Shown: positions 17,547 through 27,195, counted from the first letter of the stretch. The stretch is 64,000 bases of DNA from Trichocoleus sp. FACHB-40 (GCF_014695915.1 NZ_JACJPF010000098.1:186001-250000), one strand, 5' to 3'. Notes: a model not told the origin generated them from the letters alone. Numbers and translations are program-made.

Positions 17547-18116
17547 GGCAGCTTCGTCAATCGTAAGCCGTCTCGTGGGTTCCAATACTTTCTGGTTAAT
17601 CTCTTCACGCCAGCGCCACAACCCCTCTCATTGCTCCTTGGGTTCGTCCGAAATCGCGTTACCCAACAAATGCCCTTATAGCCTTAGTTTTTTGCCCTAA
17701 TCCCCCAAGCTACGCGGGTTTCTGGCAATAAATTTGGCACTTTTTATCTTTCTAGTGTTAGTAACGTATTTAATTCGGGAATCCTAGTAATAGGGGTGAT
17801 TCTAAATGTGTCTCCCGCAATTACTGCTCTTAATGACTAGACAGCCGCATCTTCTAGAAAGAACCGGGGAAAAGTGGATAAGATCGTCCCCTCTTAGCGC
17901 AAAGCTTCCCACCCATAGGCATAACTGCCGAATGGCAAGTGGAAATCTCTAGCGCTGTGTAACCAGCAATAAATTTTATTGCTGATATCAGGGTGATTCA
18001 GTAGGGAGGACAAAATGAATATAACAGTTTATGTTAACCTAACCTGACTAATTGTTAGGTTGTTTGAATGTATTTTAGGCTCCGATTTGTATACCTACTT
18101 ATAATTCATTCAAGTC
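17547..18116. other. Long leader or intergenic stretch with hairpins and an 11-codon frame
   Basis: Contains a perfect 10-bp hairpin at 17964-17984 (CAGCAATAAA/TTTATTGCTG), then at 18015-18047 a tiny frame (MNITVYVNLT, stop) behind GGGAGGA, whose stop lies in the loop of a second perfect hairpin (AACCTAAC 18036-18043 with GTTAGGTT 18054-18061). The next gene starts 55 bases on. This could be a leader-peptide arrangement or chance. Confidence 0.35.
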
Positions 18117-18908
18117 ATGGCTGAACAAGCATTTATGGAAGCGCAAATTTTATTCCAAACCGACTCAGAAAGTATTCTTGATAAGCTGCCTCCGGAAGCC
18201 AAAACGTGGGCTGAAAGCTTGCCTTGGAACCAGCGCCGTTATGTACTTTCTTTGTGTCATCTAATGTGTGCGGCTACTCCAGAAATGCAAGCCGAATTTT
18301 TAGATGATTATACGGCAACTGGTTTAGTTACTAAAAGGCTTCAGGACAAAAATACTCAACAACGTGTTCAAGAACATTTAAAACAATTTCAGATTCAACT
18401 AGAGCTAAGTGAAACTGTCTTAAGAAGTTATATTAGACAGTTTTATATACATTCAGCTCAAGATGTTAGCAGACAGCCGGATTTATATTTAGAATCCGCT
18501 CTCCGCTTGGTTCTGAGTACAGAAGAACGAAACAACGTATTTAATTACATTTTGGGTTTTGAACTCATTAAAATGATGTTTAGTATGAGTTGGTTACAAC
18601 ATGAAAGGTTGTATCAACTTCAGATAAACCAAGAAGAATTTCTTAATACCTACATCAAACCTATTCAATATGCTCACCGAGTCAACGGTATAATTGTTCC
18701 TACATCTAGAAAGAAGTTTTTTGAAAGGCGTAATTATTTTGTTCAGAAACCCAACATTACTGAAAAGAAATTAATTCACCTAGTCATGGCTACTTTTAAT
18801 ACAGATATAGTGACTCATTTTGGGTTTTCAATTATTCGTCATGTTAATTCTTTAGTTTTTGACTACGAATACATTTTTAACCCTGAACAAGAAGGTGTAT
18901 TTACATAG
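18117..18908 (+). CDS. Conserved-looking helical protein of unknown function
   Basis: 263 residues, soluble, no signal peptide or membrane segment. Predicted to be mostly helical: LPPEAKTWAESLPWNQRRYVLSL at the start, a long polar helix (~75-115), and a C-terminal part with VQKPNITEKKLIHLVMATF and THFGFSIIRHV. I do not recognise the family. Codon use is more AT-rich than in the neighbouring ecsC-like and monooxygenase genes. It has its own long leader (17547-18116) and converges on the monooxygenase gene. Confidence 0.6.
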   Translation: MAEQAFMEAQILFQTDSESILDKLPPEAKTWAESLPWNQRRYVLSLCHLMCAATPEMQAEFLDDYTATGLVTKRLQDKNTQQRVQEHLKQFQIQLELSETVLRSYIRQFYIHSAQDVSRQPDLYLESALRLVLSTEERNNVFNYILGFELIKMMFSMSWLQHERLYQLQINQEEFLNTYIKPIQYAHRVNGIIVPTSRKKFFERRNYFVQKPNITEKKLIHLVMATFNTDIVTHFGFSIIRHVNSLVFDYEYIFNPEQEGVFT

Positions 18909-18999
18909 TTAGCAGGTAAGAGTAATTAAACATCACTGGTGGTAATTGGTAATTAGGTAGCAGTGTATTACCGATTAATATTTCAGCCAGAGGCAATTT

Positions 19000-20220
19000 T
19001 TAGCGAGAAGCCAATTCTGGATGGCGACCCCTTAAACCAGTCATCAACTGCAAAGCATACTTCTTCACAGGATGTATCCGCCGCAGCATCCATAAACCTA
19101 GACGACGAATTGCTACAACTGGCAAGAAATTGTTAGAAAACATTCGATCTAGAAAATCGGTGAAACCTAAAATTGTCAGGTTTTCGGTTTTCCGCCAGCG
19201 TTCGTAGCGTTTGAGTACGCGGATATCCCCGATATCTTCACCCGAATTGTGGGCAGTTTGCAAGATTTGCGCGATCGCAGCTGCATCCCGAATCCCTAAA
19301 TTCATCCCTTGTCCCGCTACTGGATGGCAACAGTGGGCTGCATCGCCAATCAAAGCCAGTCGGGGAAGAGTGTAGCGATCGCTGTGCATCAACTGTACCG
19401 GAAAAAGATAGCGATCGCCATCAAGTTCCAAATGCCCCAACTCTCCACCTGTGCGGTGTTCCAGTTCTGCGAGAAATTCCTTTTCATCTAGTTCCTTCAA
19501 AGCTTTCGCTTCCGCGTGGGGTGCAGTCCACACAACTTGGCAGCGATTTCCTGGTAACGGCAAAACTCCCATCGGGCCGCTAGGCCAGAATCTTTCGTAG
19601 GCGATATTATTATGGGGTCTTTCGGTTTTAATCGTTGCCACTACGCAGGATTGCCAGTAGTGCCAGCCTTGGGTGCGGATACCAGCTGTTTCCCGAATAC
19701 GCGATCGCGCCCCATCTGCCGCCACTAGCAACTTTGTGCGGATAACTTTGCGATCGCCGTCCGCACTCAATTCTATCTCTACGGCTTCAGGCTTATATTC
19801 TGCGTTCACCACTTCTGCTGGACACAGCCACGACACATTCGGGGAATTTTCTAGACACTCCTGCAAAGCAGTTAGCAAAACCCGATGTTCCGCCGCATAA
19901 CCCAATCTTTCCGTACCTAAATCCGGGGGATAGAACTGCACCACGCGAGGATCTTCGGCATCCGAGAGGCTAATTTGCCCAAATTCAGTGATTTGAGGCA
20001 AAATTTTATCCCAAATGCCGATTCCCTGGAAGATGCGCCCCGACATCAAGGAAATGACGTATGCTCGTCCTATGGCTACAGCAGCAGATTGACGCGATCG
20101 CTCTATTAACACTACCCGCAACCCGGAATCCTTCAAGGCACAAGCGAGGGTTGCCCCGACAATACCACCGCCGACAATTGCCAAGTCGTAGTCAAAATTA
20201 TCTGTCTGTTGCAGCGCCAT
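19000..20220 (-). CDS. FAD-dependent UbiH/Coq6-type monooxygenase
   Basis: 406 residues from the ATG at 20220 (MALQQTDN; a start three codons earlier is possible). The dinucleotide-binding GGGIVGATLACAL is near residue 17, the DG motif VAADGARSRIRE in the middle, and the second FAD motif IGDAAHCCHPVAGQGMNLGIRDA near residue 300. This is the class-A flavoprotein hydroxylase pattern. Cyanobacteria lack ubiquinone, so the substrate may be a plastoquinone or other aromatic ring; that is inference. A single gene, with the palindromic repeat and miniature element just upstream. Confidence 0.85.
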   Translation of the reverse strand: MALQQTDNFDYDLAIVGGGIVGATLACALKDSGLRVVLIERSRQSAAVAIGRAYVISLMSGRIFQGIGIWDKILPQITEFGQISLSDAEDPRVVQFYPPDLGTERLGYAAEHRVLLTALQECLENSPNVSWLCPAEVVNAEYKPEAVEIELSADGDRKVIRTKLLVAADGARSRIRETAGIRTQGWHYWQSCVVATIKTERPHNNIAYERFWPSGPMGVLPLPGNRCQVVWTAPHAEAKALKELDEKEFLAELEHRTGGELGHLELDGDRYLFPVQLMHSDRYTLPRLALIGDAAHCCHPVAGQGMNLGIRDAAAIAQILQTAHNSGEDIGDIRVLKRYERWRKTENLTILGFTDFLDRMFSNNFLPVVAIRRLGLWMLRRIHPVKKYALQLMTGLRGRHPELASR

Positions 20221-20340
20221 TTTTAACAAAATTTGTCAAACAAGATAAGAATATTTACTTTTCTTTATTTTGACGCGAATAGCCCAAGCGAGCAAGGCAG
20301 AGCCTATTTTTTCTGGACTTCTGGCAAAAGTGTGCAGTCG

Positions 20341-20573
20341 CTATAGCAATTCAAGGGTTGGGTGCGATACATCTGTAGGGACATGGCATTGCTCATCGGT
20401 GTCAATTTAAGCCCCGGCGAATGAATTCGCGGATACAAAAACCAAGTCCGCCTGCGCGGACTAACGGATCAAGATTCTTATAACCCGCGCAGGCGGGTTT
20501 TGTTTGTATAGCTGCGGTTTCAACCGCCAAGCTAACGTTAAGTTGACACCAATGGGCATTGCTATGCCCCTAC
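20341..20573. repeat. Interspersed palindromic repeat, copy 2, split by an insertion
   Basis: Reverse orientation relative to copy 1: CTATAGCAATTC tail, ATACATCTGTAGGGACAT, then GGCATTGCT and, after the insertion, ATGCCCCTAC. Removing 20394-20554 and one copy of the 9-base duplication restores a continuous near-palindrome. Confidence 0.75.
20394..20554. mobile_element. 161-bp miniature inverted-repeat element with 9-bp target duplication
   Basis: Terminal inverted repeats CATCGGTGTCAATTTAA (left) and TTAAGTTGACACCAATG (right) match at 15 of 17 positions. The element is bounded by perfect 9-base direct repeats GGCATTGCT at 20385-20393 and 20555-20563. It has no coding capacity. Inside are GTCCGCCTGCGCGGAC, CCCGCGCAGGCGGG and GCGGTTTCAACCGC, three hairpins. 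It sits inside palindromic repeat copy 2, so it moved after that repeat was in place. Confidence 0.8.
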
Positions 20574-20636
20574 CAAACGTTAGAACCGCGATATATTCCA
20601 CCCAACTGAGAAACGCTATAAAGTCTGACGCGGCTT

Positions 20637-20663
20637 AAAAAGGCTGCTTTAAGCAGCCTTTTT
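20637..20663 (-). terminator. Terminator after the helical carotenoid protein gene
   Basis: A perfect self-complementary hairpin, AAAAAGGCTGCTT with TAAGCAGCCTTTTT. It lies about 40 bases after the minus-strand stop; the A/T flanks make it usable in both directions. Confidence 0.8.
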
Positions 20664-20704
20664 AATCTTCTAAAGCCTGGGGGTGGACAGGCTATGTTTG
20701 CTAC

Positions 20705-21160
20705 TTACTTAGCACCCATCTCAATCACTGCACTCCGCATGAAGTTGATCCGCTCTTCAAAGCCGAGTTGCTTGATCTGAGATACAAACTCATTGGTTTC
20801 TTCTGGCAGTTGATAGTCAGAAGGCACTTGGATGATTTCGCCTTTATCCATACCTTGTGCTAGACGCAGCCAAATATCCAACTGAGAACTGGAACTCATA
20901 GAGCCATATGCACGGCTGAGATCGCTATCAGCTTTGGAAATGATATCGCGTTGCACCTGTAGCTGTTGCTCTTTGGGCAGCGCCACGATGTGATGATATA
21001 TAGTTTCGGCTTCTGCTTGAGCAGAAGTGGCATTGGCTGGTGTCAGTTGATCTTTGATGTCGAGGTAGCCAAACCACAGGATACCAAGCTGAGTATCCGC
21101 ATCGAAACGCTGAAAGGTTTCTAAGGATTTTCTGGTAGTTTCATCGGTTGCAAATGTCAT
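20705..21160 (-). CDS. Helical carotenoid protein (OCP N-domain paralogue)
   Basis: 151 residues, matching only the all-helical N-terminal domain of orange carotenoid protein: ETFQRFDADTQLGILWFGYLDIKDQLTPA at the start and LDIWLRLAQGMDKGEIIQVPSDY near residue 100. The NTF2-like C-terminal sensory half and its linker are absent. Helical carotenoid proteins bind a ketocarotenoid permanently and, according to subclade, quench singlet oxygen or phycobilisomes; the subclade is not decided here. ATG follows CGGAG at 7 bases. Encoded alone with its own terminator; no full OCP, FRP or CTDH gene is in the window. Confidence 0.9.
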   Translation of the reverse strand: MTFATDETTRKSLETFQRFDADTQLGILWFGYLDIKDQLTPANATSAQAEAETIYHHIVALPKEQQLQVQRDIISKADSDLSRAYGSMSSSSQLDIWLRLAQGMDKGEIIQVPSDYQLPEETNEFVSQIKQLGFEERINFMRSAVIEMGAK

Positions 21161-21362
21161 TTTAATCTCCGAATGCTTAGTAAAATCGTCTGTCTATGAA
21201 ATATTGAGGAACTTTCGTTTCGCCTCAATATTAAGATTTAATAAGCTCAGAGCTAAGGATTAACCACGCTGAAGACAGATATAGCGATCGCTACTCGCGA
21301 CAGATGTAGATATCTCATATCGCCTATAATCTATTCCCCAGTGTAAAATTAGTCACATCGGG

Positions 21363-21387
21363 TAGGGCAGGCATTTTGCCTGCCCTA
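21363..21387. repeat. Short palindrome downstream of yebC
   Basis: TAGGGCAGGCATTTTGCCTGCCCTA, arms of 10-11 bases, directly before the yebC stop. There is no T-run on the yebC strand, so it is more likely an interspersed palindrome than a classic terminator. Confidence 0.55.
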
Positions 21388-21400
21388 TAAAAAGATATAG

Positions 21401-22168
21401 TTAACAAACTAGACTCAGAGACATCAGCTCATCCGCCATTTCAAAGTTAGGGGTGACATTTTGGACATCATCCAAGTTTTCCAGGGTGTCGATTAATTTT
21501 AAGAGCGATCGCGCAATTTCTGGATCGGCTACTTCCATCGTATTGTTGGGAATCCAGCGCAGTTCCACCCCACCAACTTTAAAGCCTTTTTCCTTCAAGG
21601 TGCGTTCAAGGCTCTCCAAATTTTCCACCGAGGTAAATACCTCAGCACCTTCATTATCCTCATCCTCAATCAGCTCATAAGACTCAGCACCGCCTTCTAA
21701 GGACGCTTCCAGCAACTCCTCTTCCTCAACCGCACCTACTACCGTGCAAACGCCTTTTTGCTCAAACATCCACGATACGCAACCAGTTTCACCGAGATTG
21801 CCACCATTTTTACTAAAAGCTGCTCTCAAGTCAGCTGCGGTACGATTGCGATTATCTGTAAGCGCTTCCACCAAAATCGCCACACCGCCGGAACCATAGC
21901 CTTCGTAACGGATTGTTTCTAGTTGAGCGCCACCTTCCCAAGTACCAGCACCCTTTGCGATCGCGCGATCAATATTATCATTCGGAATTCCCGCCGCCTT
22001 GGCCTTATCAATCGCCGTCCGCAGTTGAAAATTGCCTGCTGGATCTGGGATACCGCTCCGAGCTGCCACAATAATAGCGCGAGACAGTTGCGTGAAAGTC
22101 TTACCCTTCACCGCATCTACTCTCGCCTTCTGACGCTTAATATTTGCCCACTTACTATGTCCTGCCAT
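21401..22168 (-). CDS. yebC: YebC/PmpR family protein
   Basis: 255 residues starting MAGHSKWANIKRQKARVDA, the invariant opening of the TACO1/YebC/PmpR family, with GIPNDNIDRAIAKG and an acidic C-terminal part. Members are DNA-binding regulators in some bacteria and, more recently, ribosome-associated factors easing translation of difficult proline stretches; which applies here is unknown. In many bacteria it is next to ruvC, but not here. Full length and complete. Confidence 0.93.
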   Translation of the reverse strand: MAGHSKWANIKRQKARVDAVKGKTFTQLSRAIIVAARSGIPDPAGNFQLRTAIDKAKAAGIPNDNIDRAIAKGAGTWEGGAQLETIRYEGYGSGGVAILVEALTDNRNRTAADLRAAFSKNGGNLGETGCVSWMFEQKGVCTVVGAVEEEELLEASLEGGAESYELIEDEDNEGAEVFTSVENLESLERTLKEKGFKVGGVELRWIPNNTMEVADPEIARSLLKLIDTLENLDDVQNVTPNFEMADELMSLSLVC

Positions 22169-22538
22169 ACACTCAAATCATTAACACGCTTATTCAAAAA
22201 TAGCTTGTAGCTTGTAGGTTAAGTTGAGGCTTATCTATCCAACATTAATCCTACTCTGCTATATCAAATTTTGGGATGATGTAAGTGTCTAGCGGTTCTA
22301 TAACAATCCTATTTAAGTAGAGACGTTGCATAGAAAGAAGAGGTGGTGGATTTGCATCTTTTATTGAGAGGAATTTAGATTTTATAGCTGAAAATAATAA
22401 GAATTTAGGTTGATTATAGTAAATTTTGATTTATTATAAATAGTTCTTTCAGTAATTATTCTTATAAATCTAAATATGTTGATTTATATAAATGTTAAGA
22501 TTAATTCTATCTGTTTGTATTAAATAATTTTTTATATT
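22169..22538. other. AT-rich divergent promoter region
   Basis: Between divergent yebC and the sugar-binding protein gene. The 200 bases before 22539 are over 75 percent A+T by eye, which contrasts with the GC-rich start of the gene. No gene is seen. Confidence 0.45.
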
Positions 22539-23828
22539 ATGTCGCTGGGATTGGATCTATTGGGCCGCATTTTGCTGCGGTGGTTGCTGTTGGGTGTCTG
22601 TTTGCTATGTTTGGCGGGATGTCAAGTGCAGCAACAGGTGGGTGTAATTAAGTTGACGTTGTGGCAAGGGGTGAATCCGCCGCCGAATCGGGATGTGTTG
22701 CAGTCGTTGGTGGATAAGTTTAATCGGCAGCATCCAGATATTCAGGTGGAATCGCTTTATGTGGGTCAGGCGGATCAGCAGTTGCCGAAGATTCTGGCGG
22801 CGGTGGTGGGAAATACGCCTCCGGATATGTTGTGGTTTTCGCCGATGCTGACGGGTCAGCTGGTGGAGTTGGATGCTATTCGTCCTTTGGAAGATTGGTT
22901 AAATGCGTCACCGATACGTGATGAAGTTGACCCAGCTTTGTTTGAATCGATGCAGTACGCGGGTCATACTTGGTCGGTGCCGTTTGGGACGAATAATGTG
23001 GGAGTTTTTTACCGTCCGAGTCTGTTTCAGGCGGCGGGAATTACTCAGTTGCCGAAAACTTGGGAGGAGTTGCGGCAAGTTGCGCGAACTTTAACTAGCG
23101 ATCGCGATGGGGATAACCGCATCGACCAACACGGGATGCTTTTGCCTTTGGGGAAAGGGGAATTTGCGGTATTTCTGTGGTTGCCGTTTATGTGGAGTGG
23201 CGGCGGCGACTTTACGATTGGGAATGATAGGGCGAGTGTGAATCTTGTTAATGAGGGCGCGATCGCTGCCTTGCAATTCTGGCGGCATCTTATAGATGAT
23301 AAATCAGCGGTTTTGTCTTTGCCAGAACGCGGTTATGAGTTAGATAATTTTCTTACTGGTAAGGTGGCAATGCAGCTTACTGGCCCTTGGACGCTGGGAC
23401 AATTGAACGCAACTGGTGTAGATTATGGCGTTTTCCCAATTCCGGCACAGACGCAACAGGCGACGGCGATGGGAGGAGAAAATTTATTTATCCTCAAAAC
23501 AACTCCGGAACGAGAACGCGCTGCTTGGACGTTTGCCCAGTACGTTATCAGCGAAGAATTTCAAACTCAGTGGGCAATAGGAACGGGTTATTTACCAGTA
23601 AATCTCAAATCACGGCAAAGTGCAGAATATCAGGAATTTATTGCAAAGTCGCCAGCGCTGAAGGTGTTTTTGGAACAAGCAAAAGATGCGCGATCGCGTC
23701 CTATTTTTCCTGGTTATAACCGAATCTCGGAAAATTTGGGCAGGGCGCTTGAGGGGGTATTATTAGGTAAAAGTTCGCCTCAAGAAGCACTCAATACTTC
23801 CCAGCAGCGACTAAATTTGATTTTTTAA
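22539..23828 (+). CDS. ABC transporter sugar-binding lipoprotein
   Basis: 429 residues. Lipoprotein signal with lipobox LAGC (Cys at ~29). The rest is a family-1 extracellular solute-binding protein: LTLWQGVNPPPNRDVLQSLVDKFNRQHPDIQVE, TPPDMLWFSP, FGTNNVGVFYRP and MQLTGPWTLGQL. An EF-hand-like loop DRDGDNRIDQHG (~190-200) may bind calcium, as in related maltose/glycerol-phosphate-binding proteins. No permease or ATPase gene is adjacent. The next gene, on the other strand, is a glucokinase, consistent with, but not proof of, a role in sugar uptake. Confidence 0.85.
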   Translation: MSLGLDLLGRILLRWLLLGVCLLCLAGCQVQQQVGVIKLTLWQGVNPPPNRDVLQSLVDKFNRQHPDIQVESLYVGQADQQLPKILAAVVGNTPPDMLWFSPMLTGQLVELDAIRPLEDWLNASPIRDEVDPALFESMQYAGHTWSVPFGTNNVGVFYRPSLFQAAGITQLPKTWEELRQVARTLTSDRDGDNRIDQHGMLLPLGKGEFAVFLWLPFMWSGGGDFTIGNDRASVNLVNEGAIAALQFWRHLIDDKSAVLSLPERGYELDNFLTGKVAMQLTGPWTLGQLNATGVDYGVFPIPAQTQQATAMGGENLFILKTTPERERAAWTFAQYVISEEFQTQWAIGTGYLPVNLKSRQSAEYQEFIAKSPALKVFLEQAKDARSRPIFPGYNRISENLGRALEGVLLGKSSPQEALNTSQQRLNLIF

Positions 23829-23991
23829 CGCTTTAAGTACGGCAGAGGTTTGCGCTCTTGTTACGCAAAGGAAAATCCTTTGCGTAACGACGATACAATA
23901 CTTCGCGGTTAACGTTGTGATACAGCGCATTTTATCCCCCAATCCGATAAATTGAGGGCTTTGAGAAGTTTACCTCTCCGAAAAGTATTGA

Positions 23992-25074
23992 CTACAATCT
24001 GGAGGCGGAAATAGCAGCACCGATGAGTCCGACTTGCGGATTTAAAACTATATGTACTGGCACCCGTTCTAGTAAAGGACTGACGCGACCTTTGTGGGTG
24101 AAAGCATGAAGAAAACTTCCCTCTTTTATAAGTGGGAGAATTTTAGCAGCGATGCCACCAGCAACGTAAAGACCGCCATAAGGTAATAGCTTGATAGCAA
24201 GATTACCTGCTTCGGCACCATAAGCTTCTACAAATAATTGTAGGGTTTGTTCCGAGAGGCGATCGCTTTTTTCTAAGGCAGCTTTGGCAATGACAGCCGC
24301 TGGATCTACAGTTTTCTCACTTCTGCCTGCTTCTTGTTCCCAAGTTCTGACCGTTTGTCCAATTTCTGGCATTTCAGTAGCAATTTGTCTGTCTCTCAAG
24401 AATTGGTAAATCGCCACAATTCCTTGCCCAGAAACTACCCTTTCTACAGAAATACGCTGGATATTGTGCTTATCAAGCAAGTATTTTAACAGCCCAAATT
24501 CTAATTCCGAGCGGGGAGCAAAGTCAGCGTGTCCGCCTTCGGAGGGAAACACTTGATAGAGATTGGCTGCCGTTCGGATCAAAAACCCTTGTCCTAAGCC
24601 TGTACCAGCACCAATTACCCCAATGGGAGCCTCTGGCTGATGTTTGCCAGTTTGCAAGGTGTACAAGTCAGACTCAGCTAGACCCAAGACACCATAGCCA
24701 ACGGCGGCAAAATCGTTGATTAAAATGATTGATTTTATTCCCAGTTGCTGCTCTAGACGTTTGGCATCCAGCGACCAAGTTAAATTGGTGAGTGTAGAGG
24801 TATTGTTGACCACAGGGCCTGCGATCGCAAAACAAGCCTTTTGCGGCACCAGCACTCCCCCTTTCATTTCCTGCGTCAACGGCGGGGAAACTGAGGGAAT
24901 GCTCTCCGTAGCAGCTTTGAGAAACTGCTGCACTATCGGCACCAAATCGGGATAGTTGCGGCTAGGGTAAATCGCTTCGTAGAGGGTGTGTAATGATCCC
25001 TCAGCATCAGCCTCATTAACTAAGCGCAGAATGGTTTTGGTGCCGCCGATATCGCCTGCCAAAAGTAAGGTCAT
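23992..25074 (-). CDS. glk: Glucokinase
   Basis: 360 residues. ATP-binding phosphate-1 motif GDIGGTKT at residues 7-14, substrate motif LINDFAAVGYG, and GAGTGLGQGFL, the pattern of bacterial Glk (non-ROK) enzymes; a Gly-rich C-terminal motif GGLYVAGGIAAK is present. Phosphorylates glucose from uptake or glycogen/trehalose breakdown in the cytoplasm. Starts 4 bases after the stop of the histidine phosphatase gene, so the two are very probably one transcript. Confidence 0.93.
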   Translation of the reverse strand: MTLLLAGDIGGTKTILRLVNEADAEGSLHTLYEAIYPSRNYPDLVPIVQQFLKAATESIPSVSPPLTQEMKGGVLVPQKACFAIAGPVVNNTSTLTNLTWSLDAKRLEQQLGIKSIILINDFAAVGYGVLGLAESDLYTLQTGKHQPEAPIGVIGAGTGLGQGFLIRTAANLYQVFPSEGGHADFAPRSELEFGLLKYLLDKHNIQRISVERVVSGQGIVAIYQFLRDRQIATEMPEIGQTVRTWEQEAGRSEKTVDPAAVIAKAALEKSDRLSEQTLQLFVEAYGAEAGNLAIKLLPYGGLYVAGGIAAKILPLIKEGSFLHAFTHKGRVSPLLERVPVHIVLNPQVGLIGAAISASRL

Positions 25075-25078
25075 AACT

Positions 25079-25723
25079 CTAGTGAAACCGGATGACTTTT
25101 TCGCTTTGACTCAAGTGGGAGGTATCCCCGTTGAGTTCCATCACCCATTTTTCACCATCACGCACCAGCTTAACCAAACAACACAAAGCAGCGTTGACTT
25201 GGGTGCTTTCGGGTGTGCCGCCTACTAACCCGATAGTCGCACCCAGGACGGAGGCTCCGTGACCCACCAGCAGAATATCTTCTGAAAATGCTGCTAGTTG
25301 TCTTGCTATTTCGCCGGAACGTTCCAGCGATTCTTCACCGGTTTCGGGATACTTGGCAATAACGCGAGAGGTGTAACTCAGGTCAATTCGGGGAAATTGC
25401 TCGTGCAATGTTAACAAAGATAATTTTTCTGGCATTGCTGGCATCCAGTGAGGATTCAGCCATTCGCTTAAGCCAGACTCCAGTTTTATAGATAAATCGA
25501 GGACGGATGCCACTTCGTTAGCAGTTTGCACTGTTCGCAAAAAAGGGGAGGCAAAAATGTGGGCAATGCTTTCTCCTTTGAGGCGTTGCGCCAGTTGTTT
25601 TGCTTGCACCACGCCATCAGAAGAGAGGGGTGGATCGTAGGGACGTTCGGCGGTTAAGAACCAGTCGGGGTTCACGAAGTCGAGACGGTTGGCGTGTCTT
25701 GCAATCCAGATAGTTTGAGTCAT
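25079..25723 (-). CDS. Histidine phosphatase (phosphoglycerate-mutase-like) family protein
   Basis: 214 residues. The usual RHG is ARHANR at residues 8-13, with the catalytic His present but Gly replaced by Ala. Other elements match: PPLSSDGVVQAKQLAQRL, IFASPFLRTVQTA and LLVGHGASVLG with the second His. Substrate is unknown; the close coupling to glk suggests a sugar-phosphate link but that is inference. It is the first gene of the two-gene unit. Confidence 0.82.
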   Translation of the reverse strand: MTQTIWIARHANRLDFVNPDWFLTAERPYDPPLSSDGVVQAKQLAQRLKGESIAHIFASPFLRTVQTANEVASVLDLSIKLESGLSEWLNPHWMPAMPEKLSLLTLHEQFPRIDLSYTSRVIAKYPETGEESLERSGEIARQLAAFSEDILLVGHGASVLGATIGLVGGTPESTQVNAALCCLVKLVRDGEKWVMELNGDTSHLSQSEKVIRFH

Positions 25724-26238
25724 ACGTTTTTTTATATATTCCTACAGGCACTGTTGCTAAGGGCGCATTCTGTTGCGTTCAAATATACTCATTCCCACAG
25801 GCTCAAGCCTTGATGCTCGAAAAAGGTAGCCTACTCCCGGCAGCCTTTAGTCGTCAGGCGTTTTGACTCTTTTCATGATAGAACCGATCGCTACCCCATC
25901 TTCTCATTGGTATCCGCAAATTCTTAATTTAAGTTTAAGTTTTTTATTTTTGCGAAATTTAGCGCTTCAATAGCCCGTATTGCCTTCTACTCTCAGACCT
26001 TACTGCCTTTGTTTCCTCGCCTGACTGCCCAAATTTCCCACGTTATAGCAAGCATCAGCAAAGTTTTTCTCATTTTGTTTTCCAAGATGCAATTATCTAG
26101 GCTGTTCGTGGGTATCCTCTTAAAGAGCTATACCGAAAGCAAGTAAAGCTAGGAAACCCCCTCTGGGGATAGACAAAGCAGCTTTAAGGAATGTTACAAT
26201 AATTAACAAGCGATCGCTCTGATTAAAGACTAAGCACT
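25724..26238. other. Divergent promoter region of the sigma factor gene
   Basis: 515 bases between the histidine phosphatase and sigma genes. No coding frame, terminator or known RNA is seen; a HIP1 site lies near 26210. Confidence 0.45.
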
Positions 26239-27195
26239 ATGAAAACCGCTCAGACCTCCACAGATACCGTCCGTGCTTACCTACGAGAAATTGGGCGCGT
26301 TCCCCTGCTAACGCACGAGCAGGAAATCCTTTTTGGGAAACAAGTACAGCGCTCAACCGTCTTAATAGAACTGAAAAATACACTTTTAACTCAGTTAGGA
26401 CATGAGCCAACTGAGGCAGAGTGGGCAAATGCAAGTGGGTTGTCAGAGAAAGAATTACAGCAAGCGATCGCACTAGGAGAGATAGCCAAACGCAAGATGG
26501 TGGAGGCTAACTTGCGGCTAGTAGTGTCGGTTGCCAAAAAATACATCAAGCGCAACGTTGACCTGTTGGACTTAATCCAAGAAGGCACAATGGGAATGCA
26601 GCGCGGGGTCGAGAAATTTGATCCTACCAAAGGTTATAGATTTTCCACCTACGCCTACTGGTGGATTCGGCAGGCAATTACCAGAGCGATCGCAGAAAAA
26701 GGACGGACAATTCGCCTCCCGATTCATATCACCGAAAAGCTGAACAAAATCAAAAAAGCCCAACGCCAACTAGCTCAGAATCTAGGAAGAGCCGCCACAG
26801 CCGCTGAACTTGCTGCCGAACTAGAACTAACCCCCAAGCAAGTCAGAGAGTACCTGGAAAGGGCGCGTCAGCCGCTTTCCTTGGATCTGCGCGTCGGCGA
26901 TAACCAGGATACAGAACTGGTAGAGTTATTGGAAGACGATGGCCCTACACCAGAAGACTTCGCCACCCAATCATCTCTCCAAGTTGACTTAGAAAAACTG
27001 ATGGCAGATTTGACCCCTCAGCAGCGCCAAGTATTGGCACTGCGCTTTGGTTTGGCGGATGGGCAAGCCTTAACGTTAGCAAAAATAGGCGATCTCCTAA
27101 ATATCAGTCGGGAACGAGTGCGACAGATTGAACGAGAAGCCCTCTCCAAGCTCCGCAAGCGCAAAGCTGATATGCGGGAATATATTGCAAGCTAG
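26239..27195 (+). CDS. Group-2 RNA polymerase sigma factor (SigB/SigD-like)
   Basis: 318 residues with all conserved regions: 1.2 ([22 protein letters not shown]), 2.1-2.4 ([28 protein letters not shown] then [17 protein letters not shown]), 3 and 4.2 ([20 protein letters not shown]). It lacks the long acidic region 1.1 of the primary factor, which places it in group 2. Length agrees with SigD, and with some SigB-type factors; I do not choose between them. Such factors govern light, heat and nutrient responses. Monocistronic; the next gene has its own spacer. Confidence 0.9.
   Translation: MKTAQTSTDTVRAYLREIGRVPLLTHEQEILFGKQVQRSTVLIELKNTLLTQLGHEPTEAEWANASGLSEKELQQAIALGEIAKRKMVEANLRLVVSVAKKYIKRNVDLLDLIQEGTMGMQRGVEKFDPTKGYRFSTYAYWWIRQAITRAIAEKGRTIRLPIHITEKLNKIKKAQRQLAQNLGRAATAAELAAELELTPKQVREYLERARQPLSLDLRVGDNQDTELVELLEDDGPTPEDFATQSSLQVDLEKLMADLTPQQRQVLALRFGLADGQALTLAKIGDLLNISRERVRQIEREALSKLRKRKADMREYIAS

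Larger units (their letters stand above)
20230..20704. other. Intergenic stretch filled by repeats and a terminator
   Basis: Apart from the split palindromic repeat, the miniature element and the terminator at 20637, I see nothing coding between the monooxygenase and carotenoid-protein genes. Confidence 0.6.
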
